A stretch of 64,000 bases of DNA from contig CAMXAU010000012.1 of the NCBI GenBank assembly GCA_947179325.1, positions 20,756 through 84,755 of the forward strand. The letters run 5' to 3'. The translations under genes and the position numbers were made by a program. Every line of letters begins with the position of its first letter. Within the stretch, counting starts at the first letter, position 1. Source of the stretch: an uncultured Bacteroidales bacterium. GTDB taxonomy: Bacteria > Bacteroidota > Bacteroidia > Bacteroidales > UBA932. The notes beneath the pieces were generated by a model. The model was not told where the DNA came from. It ran no database searches and saw only the letters and a program-made list of their open reading frames with translations. Below are positions 9,632 to 20,184 of this stretch, piece by piece.

Positions 9632-12025
9632 ATGACAGAAGAAAACAACAGGCCGTCATGGGCCGGAAATGAAGAGGAACCGGCATTCCAGCTGACTGAT
9701 ATCTGGAACATGATATGGGACTATATCTGGTGGTATGTCCTTGCTGTCGCGATTACGCTATCATGTGCTGCAGTCTATCTCTACCGTACGCCTAATGTCT
9801 ATTCAAGGACAGCGAAGGTGATTGTCAGCGAAGATTCGCAGGATGCCGCAATGAGGAGCCTTGCCGACTTTACCGGAGCTATCGCCGGAGGCAGGAGCGG
9901 ACTCAATGTGAACAATGAGGTAGAGGCGTTCGCCTCACCGGACCTGATGCAGCAGGTTGTCACGAGGATCGGGCTTGAGGTCTCATATGTCGAGCACCAG
10001 TTCCTCCGTGACGTTGAACTGTATAAGAATACACCGGTTGAAATGAAGCTTATCGAGGACAATCCGAAGTCTTCATTCTCTTTCGATGTCTCGCCGGGAA
10101 GTGATTCCACTTCAATTGTGCTGAGCAATTTCGTGCTCGCCGGTGAAAAGATAAAGGAGACAGTGGCAGGTTCTGTCAACGATACCCTTGTCACTCCGGT
10201 AGGCCAGATCCTGATCAGCCCTACCATATATTATTCTTCATGGAAGAACGATATCAGGATAAGGTGGAGCAACAGCAAGGCTGTCGCAAAGGCGTACTGC
10301 GGTGCACTTTCCGTATCTGTTCCTGACAAGAGGTCATCTGTAGTCTCCCTTTCAATGCAGGGGACATTCCCGGCAAGGATGGAAGCTATCCTGAGCACAT
10401 TGATCGATGTGTATAACGAGGAATGGGTGTTCAACAAGAACAGGGCAGCAAGCAACACCACTGAATTCATCAACAACAGGCTTGTGGTCGTTGAGCAGGA
10501 GCTTGGCAACATCGAGTCCGGACTCAAGGAGTACAAGGAGCAGAACAAGCTGACAGATATCAAGGCTGTCTCGCAGAGCTATCTGGAGGAATCCAGCGAA
10601 TATGCCACAAGGTCATTCGACATAAACAACCAGCTTTCCATAGCAAGGTTCATGAAGGACTACCTGGGTGACCCTACGCATTCGCAGGATCTCATCCCTG
10701 CCAATTCAGGTCTGTCAAGCGGCACTATCGAGAAGCAGATAGCTGACTATAACACAATGCTTCTCAACAGGGACAAGCTCCTTGCGAACAGCAGCGTGAA
10801 GAACCCTGTGGTGGCGGATATGAATGTCACCCTTGAATCTATCAGGCTTACAATCCTTCGCTCTGTGGATAACCTTATCGCCACACTGGAGCTGCAGGCT
10901 TCGCAGATTGAGCGCCAGGAGGACCTTATCATGACAAGGATCGCCTCCAGCTCAGGGCAGGAGCTTCAGCTGCTTTCAATCGAGAGACAGCAGAAGGTGA
11001 AGGAATCCCTTTATATATATCTTCTCCAGAAACGTGAGGAGAATGAGATCGCCAGCCTTGTCAATGTGGGGAACACCAGGCTTATCGTATCCCCTTCGGG
11101 TTCATCCGGACCTGTCAGCCCGAACAGGATGTTCATCATCCTCATTGCGCTTGTTGCCGGATGCGGAATACCTTTCGGACTGATATTCCTCAGGAAGATG
11201 CTGGACACTTCAGTGAAGAGCCGTGCGGACCTGTCACGTCTGTCTGTGCCGTTCCTTGCCGAGATCCCTCAGCTGCCGAAGAAGGGAAAGAGGAAACTTT
11301 CACTTTTCGATACAAGGAAGTTTGATGATACAAACCGTGCCGTTATCATTGATGCAGGAAAACGTGATGTCATCAATGAGTCATTCAGGGTTCTGAGGAC
11401 GAATCTTGACATGATGCTCGGAAAGAACAGCGGTTCAACAGTCATAATGGTGACTTCTTTCTTCCCTAATTCCGGAAAGACATTCGCGAGCATCAATCTT
11501 GCGGCAGCCATGGCTATCAAGAAGGACAAGGCGATTGTCATTGACCTTGACTTGAGAAAGGCTGCATTGAGCAAGGCCCTGAATGGGGGAAGGACCGGTC
11601 TCTCATCTTATCTGAATGAGTCTTGTGATGATTTCAGGCCGTTTATCACCAATGTTGCCCCGTTCATGGACTTCCTTCCTGTCGGTGTGCTTCCTCCAAA
11701 TCCGGCCGAACTTCTGCTGACAGACAGGTTCAAGAGCATGATCGAGGAACTCAGGAAAGAATACAAATATATCATAGTGGACTGTCCTCCTGTCGATGTA
11801 GTTGCAGATACTGCAATAATTGCCGATTCTGCTGACATGACTGTACTTGTTATGCGTGCCGGCATGATGGACAAGAAGTTCCTGCGTCATGTGGATGAAC
11901 TTTATGCAGAGGGAAGGTACAGGCGTATGGTGCTCCTTCTCAACGGTGTCGAGGTCTTCCATAGCAAATACGGACATTATGGCTATGGTTATGGCTACGG
12001 CTATGGATACGGAAGTGAGTCATAG
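9632..12025 (+). CDS. Wzc-like polysaccharide co-polymerase / tyrosine autokinase
   Basis: 797 aa. N-terminal Wzz domain and TM; TSFFPNSGKTFASINLAAAMA (Walker A-like), AIVIDLDLRKAAL, YIIVDCPPVDVVADT; C-terminal tyrosine cluster HYGYGYGYGYGYGYGSES. Confidence 0.93.
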   Translation: MTEENNRPSWAGNEEEPAFQLTDIWNMIWDYIWWYVLAVAITLSCAAVYLYRTPNVYSRTAKVIVSEDSQDAAMRSLADFTGAIAGGRSGLNVNNEVEAFASPDLMQQVVTRIGLEVSYVEHQFLRDVELYKNTPVEMKLIEDNPKSSFSFDVSPGSDSTSIVLSNFVLAGEKIKETVAGSVNDTLVTPVGQILISPTIYYSSWKNDIRIRWSNSKAVAKAYCGALSVSVPDKRSSVVSLSMQGTFPARMEAILSTLIDVYNEEWVFNKNRAASNTTEFINNRLVVVEQELGNIESGLKEYKEQNKLTDIKAVSQSYLEESSEYATRSFDINNQLSIARFMKDYLGDPTHSQDLIPANSGLSSGTIEKQIADYNTMLLNRDKLLANSSVKNPVVADMNVTLESIRLTILRSVDNLIATLELQASQIERQEDLIMTRIASSSGQELQLLSIERQQKVKESLYIYLLQKREENEIASLVNVGNTRLIVSPSGSSGPVSPNRMFIILIALVAGCGIPFGLIFLRKMLDTSVKSRADLSRLSVPFLAEIPQLPKKGKRKLSLFDTRKFDDTNRAVIIDAGKRDVINESFRVLRTNLDMMLGKNSGSTVIMVTSFFPNSGKTFASINLAAAMAIKKDKAIVIDLDLRKAALSKALNGGRTGLSSYLNESCDDFRPFITNVAPFMDFLPVGVLPPNPAELLLTDRFKSMIEELRKEYKYIIVDCPPVDVVADTAIIADSADMTVLVMRAGMMDKKFLRHVDELYAEGRYRRMVLLLNGVEVFHSKYGHYGYGYGYGYGYGSES

Positions 12026-12042
12026 TAAATGCAGTATAGACT

Positions 12043-12756
12043 ATGTTTGGACTTTTTGACAGACATAAGTCATTCTCAGCAAGCGGATTGCTGAACAGGG
12101 TTACGGACCGTCATTCACACATACTTTTTGGTGTGGATGACGGTGTCCGTTCATTGGAGGAGTCCCTTTCTGTCCTGTCATGGCTTGAAGGACAGGGGCT
12201 TAAGACTCTCTGGCTGACCCCCCATGTCATGGAGGATGTCCCGAATGACACGTGCAGCCTTCAGGCAAGGTTTGCTGAGCTGCAGTCCGCATACAAGGGG
12301 AATATCTCCCTGCATCTTGCCGCTGAATACATGATTGACAATCTCTTTGAACGCAGGCTTGAAGAGAGGGACCTCCTGCAGATGGAGGACAGCCGTGTGC
12401 TAATGGAGACATCTACATGGTCATCCCCATACGGGCTATATGATATCATAGAGAATGTGATGAAGGCGGGGTACCGGCCTCTGCTTGCCCATCCGGAACG
12501 CTACAGGTATATGGAGTACAATGACTATAGGCGCCTGTCCTCAATGGGGGTACAGCTTCAGCTGAATATCCCGTCCCTTGCCGGTGTCTACGGGAAACGT
12601 GTGAGGGCTGTGGCCGGAAAGCTTCTTGCTGAGGGGATGTATTCAGAGATAGGGTCTGACTGCCACAGTCTTGCATCTATGATGAGGGCGTATGATGTCA
12701 AGGCGTTTTCACAGTCTGAAATAGAAGGGATTATAAGAATCACAGAAAATAATTGA
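12043..12756 (+). CDS. PHP-type tyrosine-protein phosphatase (CpsB/YwqE-like)
   Basis: 237 aa. DRHSHILFGVDDGVRSLEESLSVL, LTPHVMEDVPND, LLAHPERYRYM, IGSDCHSL. Directly follows the Wzc-like kinase. Confidence 0.88.
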   Translation: MFGLFDRHKSFSASGLLNRVTDRHSHILFGVDDGVRSLEESLSVLSWLEGQGLKTLWLTPHVMEDVPNDTCSLQARFAELQSAYKGNISLHLAAEYMIDNLFERRLEERDLLQMEDSRVLMETSTWSSPYGLYDIIENVMKAGYRPLLAHPERYRYMEYNDYRRLSSMGVQLQLNIPSLAGVYGKRVRAVAGKLLAEGMYSEIGSDCHSLASMMRAYDVKAFSQSEIEGIIRITENN

Positions 12757-12765
12757 TTTCCGGTT

Positions 12766-13668
12766 ATGAAAGGAATAGTCTTGGCGGGTGGCAGCGGAAC
12801 GCGCCTGTACCCGATTACGAAGGGATTGAGCAAGCAGCTTCTCCCGATTTTTGACAAGCCTATGGTATATTACCCGCTTTCCGTCCTCATGATGGCCGGA
12901 ATAAGGGACATACTCGTGATCTCCACTCCGGATGACCTTCCATGCTTCCGGCGTCTTCTCGGTGACGGGTCTGATTTCGGGATACGTCTTCAATATGCCG
13001 TGCAGCCTTCTCCGGACGGTCTCGCCCAGGCTTTTCTGATCGGAGAGGAATTTATCGGGGATGACAGCGTCTGCCTTGTGCTTGGCGACAATATCTTTCA
13101 CGGAAACGGGTTGAGGCAGATGCTTGAAGAGGCAGTCCGCGCTGCTGAGCGTGACTCATCTGCAACAGTCTTTGGCTATTGGGTCAGTGACCCGGAACGC
13201 TATGGCGTCGCAGAATTTGACAGCGAGGGGAAATGCCTCAGCATAGAGGAGAAACCGGTGCATCCTAAGTCCAACTATGCAGTGACCGGGCTGTATTTCT
13301 ATCCGAACAAGGTTGTGGAGGTTGCGAAGGGCATACGTCCTTCCGCCCGTGGAGAGCTTGAGATCACTTCGGTCAACCAGCGTTTCCTCCATGACGGGGA
13401 ATTGAGGGTGCAGACCTTCGGAAGGGGCTTTGCCTGGCTGGATACAGGGACACATGAGTCACTGGCAGAGGCGTCTACCTATATTGAAGTAATAGAGAAG
13501 CGCCAGGGGCTTAAGGTCGCCTGCCTTGAGGACATTGCCTACAGGAATGGCTGGCTTGACCGTGAGAGGATACGTGAGATAGCTGCTCCCATGAGCAAGA
13601 ACCAGTATGGCCAGTACCTGCTGAAAATTATCAATGAATTCAACTGCTATGGAGGTAATAAAGACTGA
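12766..13668 (+). CDS. rfbA: Glucose-1-phosphate thymidylyltransferase
   Basis: [65 protein letters not shown]. Confidence 0.97.
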   Translation: MKGIVLAGGSGTRLYPITKGLSKQLLPIFDKPMVYYPLSVLMMAGIRDILVISTPDDLPCFRRLLGDGSDFGIRLQYAVQPSPDGLAQAFLIGEEFIGDDSVCLVLGDNIFHGNGLRQMLEEAVRAAERDSSATVFGYWVSDPERYGVAEFDSEGKCLSIEEKPVHPKSNYAVTGLYFYPNKVVEVAKGIRPSARGELEITSVNQRFLHDGELRVQTFGRGFAWLDTGTHESLAEASTYIEVIEKRQGLKVACLEDIAYRNGWLDRERIREIAAPMSKNQYGQYLLKIINEFNCYGGNKD

Positions 13669-14230
13669 TATCCCTGATGTGCTCATTATAGAGCCGCGCG
13701 TGTTCTGTGACAGCCGCGGGTATTTCTTCGAGTCGTTCTCGCAGAGGGAGTTTGATGAAAAGGTGATGCCTGTCCGGTTCGTGCAGGACAATGAAAGCAT
13801 GTCCAGGCGCGGTGTGATCCGTGGCCTGCACTACCAGAGGATGCCTTATTCACAGAGCAAGCTGGTGCGTTGCGTGAAGGGCAGCGTCCTTGATGTCGCT
13901 GTCGATATCCGGAAAGGCTCGCCGACTTTCGGGAGACATGTCGCTGTTGAGCTTACGGAGGAGAACCACAGGCAGCTCTTTATACCGCGAGGCTTTGCAC
14001 ATGGCTTTGCTGTCCTTAGCGAATATGCCGTCTTCCAGTATAAATGCGACAGCTTCTATTCCCCGCAGCATGATGGCGGTATCCAGCTCCGTGACGGGGA
14101 ACTGGGAATAGACTGGAGAATACCATCCGGAGAGGCGGTCCTGAGTGAGAAAGATCTCGGCTATCCATGCCTGCGCGATGCCATCATTGACTTTGACATT
14201 AATGACAACCTATATCAGCAGATGCCATGA
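13649..14230 (+). CDS. rfbC: dTDP-4-dehydrorhamnose 3,5-epimerase (start 13649 preferred over 13634)
   Basis: [73 protein letters not shown]. Confidence 0.96.
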   Translation: MEVIKTDIPDVLIIEPRVFCDSRGYFFESFSQREFDEKVMPVRFVQDNESMSRRGVIRGLHYQRMPYSQSKLVRCVKGSVLDVAVDIRKGSPTFGRHVAVELTEENHRQLFIPRGFAHGFAVLSEYAVFQYKCDSFYSPQHDGGIQLRDGELGIDWRIPSGEAVLSEKDLGYPCLRDAIIDFDINDNLYQQMP

Positions 14231-15120
14231 ATATCCTTGTGACAGGCTCTAATGGCCAGCTCGGCAGCGAATTGCGTATAGTGGCGAAGAATAGCTGCGA
14301 CAGATATCTCTTTACAGATGCAGTTGAATTGCAAGGTGCGGAAACTGTGATCCTTGACATTACGGACGCCGAGGCTGTCAGGGCCATTGTCCGGGAGCAT
14401 GACATACATGCTGTAATCAACTGCGCAGCCTATACTGATGTGGAGAGGGCTGAGGATGACATTGAGAGATGCCGTCTTATCAATGGATATGCGCCGGGGA
14501 TTCTTGGAGCTGCCATGGCTGAGACCGGAGGGCTCCTTGTGCATATCTCTACTGATTATGTATTCGGGGCTGACCCGTACAATGTCCCATGCCGCGAGGA
14601 TCAGGAAGGTACACCTGCAGGAGTCTATGGACTGACCAAGCTTGAGGGGGAGAAGGCTGTACTGGCTTCAGGATGTGACAGCATTATCATACGTACATCA
14701 TGGCTGTACAGTGAATTCGGACGGAATTTTGTCAAGACAATGCTTTCCCTGACAGCGTCGAGGCCTGTCCTTGATGTCGTGTTTGACCAGGCCGGTACGC
14801 CTACTTATGCATATGACCTGGCATCGGTGATATATGGAATAATGGAGGGGAGAAGCTATAGGGGAAGGACCGGAATCTACCATTATTCAAATGAAGGGGT
14901 TTGCAGCTGGTACGACTTTGCAAAGATGATTGCGGAGTATTCAGGGCAGACAGGATGCGACATAAGGCCCTGCCATTCCAGTGAGTTCCCGACAAGGGCC
15001 GTGCGCCCTGCCTATTCCGTCCTGGACAAGACACGTATCAAGGAGACATTCGGGATATCAGTCCCGTATTGGACAGATTCCCTGAAGATATGCCTTGGAA
15101 ACCTGAAAAAGAAGATTTAG
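14227..15120 (+). CDS. rfbD: dTDP-4-dehydrorhamnose reductase
   Basis: [55 protein letters not shown]. Confidence 0.96.
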   Translation: MNILVTGSNGQLGSELRIVAKNSCDRYLFTDAVELQGAETVILDITDAEAVRAIVREHDIHAVINCAAYTDVERAEDDIERCRLINGYAPGILGAAMAETGGLLVHISTDYVFGADPYNVPCREDQEGTPAGVYGLTKLEGEKAVLASGCDSIIIRTSWLYSEFGRNFVKTMLSLTASRPVLDVVFDQAGTPTYAYDLASVIYGIMEGRSYRGRTGIYHYSNEGVCSWYDFAKMIAEYSGQTGCDIRPCHSSEFPTRAVRPAYSVLDKTRIKETFGISVPYWTDSLKICLGNLKKKI

Positions 15121-15122
15121 CA

Positions 15123-16289
15123 ATGGACTTCAAGAGAAATATACTGATTACAGGAGGGGCCGGCTTCATCGGAAGCCATGTGGTGCGCCTCTTTGTCAAT
15201 AGATACCCGGAATACCGGATCATAAACCTCGACAAGCTGACATATGCCGGCAACCTTGCAAACCTCAGGGATGTGGAGCATTGCCCCAATTATGTCTTTG
15301 TCAAGGCTGATATCTGTGATTTCGATACTGTCTGCGGGCTTTTTGCAGAATACAATATAGACGGTGTGATCCATCTGGCCGCAGAAAGCCATGTGGACCG
15401 CTCCATAAAGGACCCTTTCACCTTTGCCCGCACAAATGTGATGGGTACGCTGAGCCTTCTGCAGGCTGCGAGGCAGGCGTGGGAGCCGCATGGCTGGACA
15501 GCACATCCGGCTTCAGGTGACGGTGATGTCCCTTGTCTTTTCTACCATATCTCCACAGATGAAGTGTATGGAGCCTTGGAAATGACACATCCGGGCGGAA
15601 TTGAACCTCCTTTCAGGACTGCTGCATCTTCAGGGAAACTTCATCTTGCATATGGGACGGACTTTTTTACAGAGGACAAGAAATACAATCCGCACAGCCC
15701 GTACAGTGCGAGCAAGGCATCGAGCGACCATTTTGTCCGTGCCTTCCACGACACATACGGCATGCCTGTGATAGTGACGAACTGCTCGAACAATTACGGC
15801 CCTTACCAGTTCCCGGAGAAACTGATACCGCTATTTATCAATAACATCCGTAACCGGAGGCCCCTTCCTGTGTATGGGACTGGAGAGAATGTCCGTGACT
15901 GGCTCTATGTCGAGGACCATGCCCGTGCCATAGATACCATATTCCATCATGGCAGGAAAGCCGTGACCTATAATATAGGTGGCTTCAATGAATGGAAGAA
16001 CATTGACCTGATAAAGGTTCTCATCAGTACGGTGGACCGCATCCTTGGAAGACCAGAGGGAGCTGACCTTGACCTGGTTACATTTGTGGCTGACCGTGCC
16101 GGGCATGATATGCGCTACGCTATAGACAGCACCAGGCTGCAGAAGGAGCTTGGCTGGGAACCGTCCCTGCAGTTTGAAGAGGGCATTGAAAAGACTGTAC
16201 GATGGTATCTTGACAATCAGGAGTGGATGGACAATGTCACTTCCGGAGATTACATGGCATATTATGCGCAGATGTATAATTGTCGCTGA
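15123..16289 (+). CDS. rfbB: dTDP-glucose 4,6-dehydratase (start 15123 preferred)
   Basis: MDFKRNILITGGAGFIGSHVVRLF; HLAAESHVDRSI; YHISTDEVYGAL; YSASKASSDHFVRA; NCSNNYGPYQFPEKLIPL. Confidence 0.97.
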   Translation: MDFKRNILITGGAGFIGSHVVRLFVNRYPEYRIINLDKLTYAGNLANLRDVEHCPNYVFVKADICDFDTVCGLFAEYNIDGVIHLAAESHVDRSIKDPFTFARTNVMGTLSLLQAARQAWEPHGWTAHPASGDGDVPCLFYHISTDEVYGALEMTHPGGIEPPFRTAASSGKLHLAYGTDFFTEDKKYNPHSPYSASKASSDHFVRAFHDTYGMPVIVTNCSNNYGPYQFPEKLIPLFINNIRNRRPLPVYGTGENVRDWLYVEDHARAIDTIFHHGRKAVTYNIGGFNEWKNIDLIKVLISTVDRILGRPEGADLDLVTFVADRAGHDMRYAIDSTRLQKELGWEPSLQFEEGIEKTVRWYLDNQEWMDNVTSGDYMAYYAQMYNCR

Positions 16290-16426
16290 TTGTGTCAATT
16301 CGGAATCATCTTCTTGCCATTGCTGCAAAATGTGGCTATCTTCGCAATCCTGCGTCTTCCCGGAATGGAGACGGCTTGGGAAAAGAGGCCCTGAGGGGCA
16401 TAGTTTAATGATCTTATAATGGAATT

Positions 16427-17737
16427 ATGAACATAGCGGTAGTTGGAACAGGATATGTCGGGCTTGTGAGCGGAGCCTGTTTTGCTGAGATGGGTGTGAA
16501 TGTGACCTGCGTTGACGTGGACGCCTGCAAGATATCCCGTCTTCTCGCAGGGGAGATTCCTATCTATGAACCAGGCCTGGACGAGATTGTGCGGCGCAAC
16601 CATGAGGCCGGACGCCTGTCCTTCACGACAGACCTTGCATCATGCCTTGACAATATGGACATAGTGTTCAGCGCAGTCGGGACTCCTCCTGACGAGGACG
16701 GCAGCGCTGACCTTTCATATGTGCTTGAAGTAGCAAGGACAGTCGGCCGCAACATGAACAGATATGTGCTTCTTGTCACGAAGTCTACAGTGCCGGTCGG
16801 CACATCGCATATGGTAAAGGCTGTGATCAGGGAGGAGCTTGACCGGAGGGGGCTGGATATACCGTTCGATGTCGCATCCAATCCTGAATTCCTTAAGGAA
16901 GGGGTGGCGATCAAGGATTTCATGTCTCCTGACAGGGTTGTCGTCGGTGTTGAGTCCGAAAAGGCTAAGGAATTGATGACCAGGCTGTACAGGCCTTTTC
17001 TGCTGAATCATTTCCGTGTGATATTCATGGACATAGCATCTGCTGAGATGACAAAATATGCTGCCAATGCCATGCTTGCGACGAGGATCTCCTTCATGAA
17101 TGACATTGCAAACCTGTGTGATATAGTAGGTGCTGATGTGGATATGGTAAGGAAAGGTATCGGTACAGATGCCCGTATCGGCACGAAATTCCTTTATCCT
17201 GGATGCGGATATGGCGGGAGCTGTTTCCCGAAAGATGTCAAGGCATTGGCCCGGACAGCTTCAGAAAAAGGGTATACCATGCGTGTCATAGAGGCTGTAG
17301 ACAAGGTTAACGAATGCCAGAAACATATATTGGCAGAAAAGTTGAGAGGGGTGTTCCCTGTCCTGAAAGGCAAGGTGGTTGCGCTCTGGGGACTTTCATT
17401 CAAGCCAGACACAGACGACATGAGGGAGGCCGCATCGCTTGTTGCCATATCAGACCTGCTGTCTGAAGGGGCCATAGTCAAGGTCTATGACCCGGTGGCC
17501 GCAGATGAATGCCGTAGGCGGATAGGGGATTCTGTCATGTATGCAAAGGATATGTATGATGCAGCGGACGGTGCAGACGCCCTTTTCCTTGTGACGGAAT
17601 GGAAGCAGTTCCGCCTGCCGTCTTTCCATGTCCTTAAGAAGATAATGCGCACGCCTGTTATAGTGGACGGAAGGAATATCTACGTCCGCGAGGAAGTGGA
17701 GCAGGAAGGGTTCACATACATGTCAATAGGAAGATAA
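16427..17737 (+). CDS. ugd: UDP-glucose 6-dehydrogenase
   Basis: MNIAVVGTGYVGLVSGACFAEMG; SNPEFLKEGVAIKDF; YPGCGYGGSCFPKDVKAL; LWGLSFKPDTDDMREA. Confidence 0.97.
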   Translation: MNIAVVGTGYVGLVSGACFAEMGVNVTCVDVDACKISRLLAGEIPIYEPGLDEIVRRNHEAGRLSFTTDLASCLDNMDIVFSAVGTPPDEDGSADLSYVLEVARTVGRNMNRYVLLVTKSTVPVGTSHMVKAVIREELDRRGLDIPFDVASNPEFLKEGVAIKDFMSPDRVVVGVESEKAKELMTRLYRPFLLNHFRVIFMDIASAEMTKYAANAMLATRISFMNDIANLCDIVGADVDMVRKGIGTDARIGTKFLYPGCGYGGSCFPKDVKALARTASEKGYTMRVIEAVDKVNECQKHILAEKLRGVFPVLKGKVVALWGLSFKPDTDDMREAASLVAISDLLSEGAIVKVYDPVAADECRRRIGDSVMYAKDMYDAADGADALFLVTEWKQFRLPSFHVLKKIMRTPVIVDGRNIYVREEVEQEGFTYMSIGR

Positions 17738-18831
17738 TGCTCTGCTGTATATTCAATTATGCTCCGCTTTACAGACAGTCCATCTATAAAAGGATGGATG
17801 AGGAGCTTGATATACAGTTTTTTTTCGGGCGGAATCTCTGCGGGAGGCAGAACAGCGGCATAGAGAAGCTTGACTATGCGATGTTCCGCAACAGGCCAGA
17901 GGAGTTCACAATCAAGGATTTCGGAGGCCGTTTCCCTTGGTATTCAGGCATATTGCGTCTGCCGTTCAGGAAACGTTATTCCGCGTTTCTCGTGACTGGT
18001 GAGTTCAACTGGGCATATCTGCCGTTTATCGTGCTCTGCCGTATGCTCGGCAAGAAGGTCTATGGATGGGGGCACGGTCTAAAGAGGCCAGGACGCCATG
18101 CCTGTCTTAAAAGGTTCTTCTACAGTTCCATGGATGCATATTTTATATATGGTTGCAAGGGAAGGCAGAGGATGGTTGAGCTTGGTTTCCATGCTGAGAA
18201 GCTCCATGTCATATACAATTCGCTTGGCGGCAGGGTGGACCGCCAAGCAAATGCCGCGCTCAAATCGGACATATACATGAGGCATTTCGGCAATTCTTTG
18301 CCTGTCATCGTGTTTTCCGGCAGGTTGACCGCCGTGAAGAAGCTCGACATGCTTGTCCGTCTCGTCTCTGACCTGGATTCGGAGGGGACCGGATGCAATC
18401 TTGTCCTGATCGGTGACGGTCCTGAGCGTGCAGCCCTTGAGGACGCCGCGTCAGGGATCAGGTCCAGGGTATGGTTCTATGGGGCCTGCTATGACGAGGC
18501 TGTCCTGGCGGAGCTTCAGTACAATGCCGACCTTTGCGTGTCTCCCGGGAATGTGGGGCTGTCGGCCATACAGTCAATGAAATATGGTGTCCCGGTGCTG
18601 TCGCATGACGATTTCGAGACTCAGATGCCTGAATACGAGGCTATTGTATCCGGAAGGACAGGGCTTCTGTACAGGAAGGGAGACTATTCTGACCTGAAGG
18701 CCAAGGCCAGGCAGTGGCTCAACGGGCATCAGGACAGGGATGCTGTAAGGGAGGCCTGCTATGATGTGATAGACGGGAAATGGAATTCCGAAGTCCAGAT
18801 AGAGATATTCAAGGAGGTCCTGGATGTTTAG
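17737..18831 (+). CDS. Glycosyltransferase, GT4-like (GT-B)
   Basis: 364 aa. VFSGRLTAVKKLDMLVRL, LIGDGPERAALEDAA, SPGNVGLSAIQSMKYGVPVLSHDDF. Confidence 0.88.
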   Translation: MLCCIFNYAPLYRQSIYKRMDEELDIQFFFGRNLCGRQNSGIEKLDYAMFRNRPEEFTIKDFGGRFPWYSGILRLPFRKRYSAFLVTGEFNWAYLPFIVLCRMLGKKVYGWGHGLKRPGRHACLKRFFYSSMDAYFIYGCKGRQRMVELGFHAEKLHVIYNSLGGRVDRQANAALKSDIYMRHFGNSLPVIVFSGRLTAVKKLDMLVRLVSDLDSEGTGCNLVLIGDGPERAALEDAASGIRSRVWFYGACYDEAVLAELQYNADLCVSPGNVGLSAIQSMKYGVPVLSHDDFETQMPEYEAIVSGRTGLLYRKGDYSDLKAKARQWLNGHQDRDAVREACYDVIDGKWNSEVQIEIFKEVLDV

Positions 18832-20071
18832 GCGGCTGTGGACATATTTCAGGTCCGTCGGGACCTATTTCGCGGCATCGCTTGTACCGATGCTGCTGAT
18901 GGTGCTGGCCAATCCCCTTATATCCATGAACATGTCACCGGAAGACTATGCCGTGACCGGGTATTACAATTCATTTGTGGCTCTGTTCTCACCTGTGATA
19001 GTCTTCTATATGATAAACTATTACAACAAGAGGTACTATGAAGTCGGCCTGGAGTGCCGTCAGCGCATAAGGGCGATGCTTTTCAAGGCTCTGATATTCT
19101 TTTCTGCAGCTGTCTCGGTGCTGTGTGCGTTCCTGCTTGCAGGCTATATAATGCTTTTCAGGAAAGACATGGAGTTCCCGTTCTTCCCGTACGCGCTGCT
19201 GATGGTGTTCGCGATACCTCTTACAGGAATATATAAGCTTGAACAGGCCGAATGCCGCATGTCCCGGAATGCTGATGGATATTTCCGGATTACGGTTGCA
19301 TCCGGTGTCATCCTTGTGCTGGCCAACATGCTTTTTGTCGTGGCCGCCAGATGGGGGGCCTTCGGAAAGCTGCTTGCCCCTCTTGCCACAAACTTTCTGG
19401 TCTTCGTCTATCTCGCATTTAAATACAGGGCGCTGTTCCGTGTGCATACGGAGTGGAAGGAGTTCGTCCAGATGCTGAAATTCTGTCTTCCTCTTGCGGC
19501 TGGCGCGATGCTCGGGTATTTCTTCAACGGGTTTGACCGCACATACCTTGAATCTATAGGGGATGTAACGGAATACGGATACTATGTCGTGGGGGCACAG
19601 ATCGCAGGCTACCTGACAACGCTCTCCACAGCCGTCACATCCACGTTCCAGCCGGATATATATGAAGCCATCGCCAAGAGGAATTCCGGTGCCTTGGCGC
19701 GTACATGTGCCGTGCAGATAGGCCTGATAGCTGCTGTGGTGCTGTTCTTTATCCTCTTCTGCCCGCTTATAGTGACGCTTCTGACTGCCGGAAGGTATGT
19801 GGATGCAGTCCCGTACGCCAGGATCATATCGGTCTCTACATTGACAAGCTCTGTGTATTTCATTGTCAATAATTATACAATAGCAAAGGGATATCCACGC
19901 CTGTATCTGTATACCACTGTCCTTGGCAGTGTCATGACTGTCCTGGCCTATCCTCCGGTCATTGATATATACGGATATTCAGGAGGAGCCTACATGGTTG
20001 GCATGTCTTTTGTCTTTCTCGCCGCCACGAATCTGATACTGCTCTGCGTTATGCGTTTACGCAAGAAGTAG
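18824..20071 (+). CDS. Wzx-type polysaccharide flippase / oligosaccharide transporter
   Basis: 415 aa polytopic membrane protein; overlaps the GT by 8 bp; MOP-like pattern (YYVVGAQIAGYLTTLSTAVTSTFQPDIYEA). Confidence 0.78.
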   Translation: MFRRLWTYFRSVGTYFAASLVPMLLMVLANPLISMNMSPEDYAVTGYYNSFVALFSPVIVFYMINYYNKRYYEVGLECRQRIRAMLFKALIFFSAAVSVLCAFLLAGYIMLFRKDMEFPFFPYALLMVFAIPLTGIYKLEQAECRMSRNADGYFRITVASGVILVLANMLFVVAARWGAFGKLLAPLATNFLVFVYLAFKYRALFRVHTEWKEFVQMLKFCLPLAAGAMLGYFFNGFDRTYLESIGDVTEYGYYVVGAQIAGYLTTLSTAVTSTFQPDIYEAIAKRNSGALARTCAVQIGLIAAVVLFFILFCPLIVTLLTAGRYVDAVPYARIISVSTLTSSVYFIVNNYTIAKGYPRLYLYTTVLGSVMTVLAYPPVIDIYGYSGGAYMVGMSFVFLAATNLILLCVMRLRKK

Positions 20072-20121
20072 AATTGAATGATATTTTATATCATAAAATT
20101 GTATTATTGCCAAAATGTGTT

Positions 20122-20129
20122 TATTTTTG
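20122..20129 (+). promoter_or_regulatory. -7 box TATTTTTG upstream of the OmpA-like gene
   Basis: TAnnTTTG match 56 bp before ATG 20185. Confidence 0.45.
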
Positions 20130-20184
20130 CGGGCTGTATCAAGATAGGAATTAAGTAATTATAATTAAATAAAAGAATACGAGT

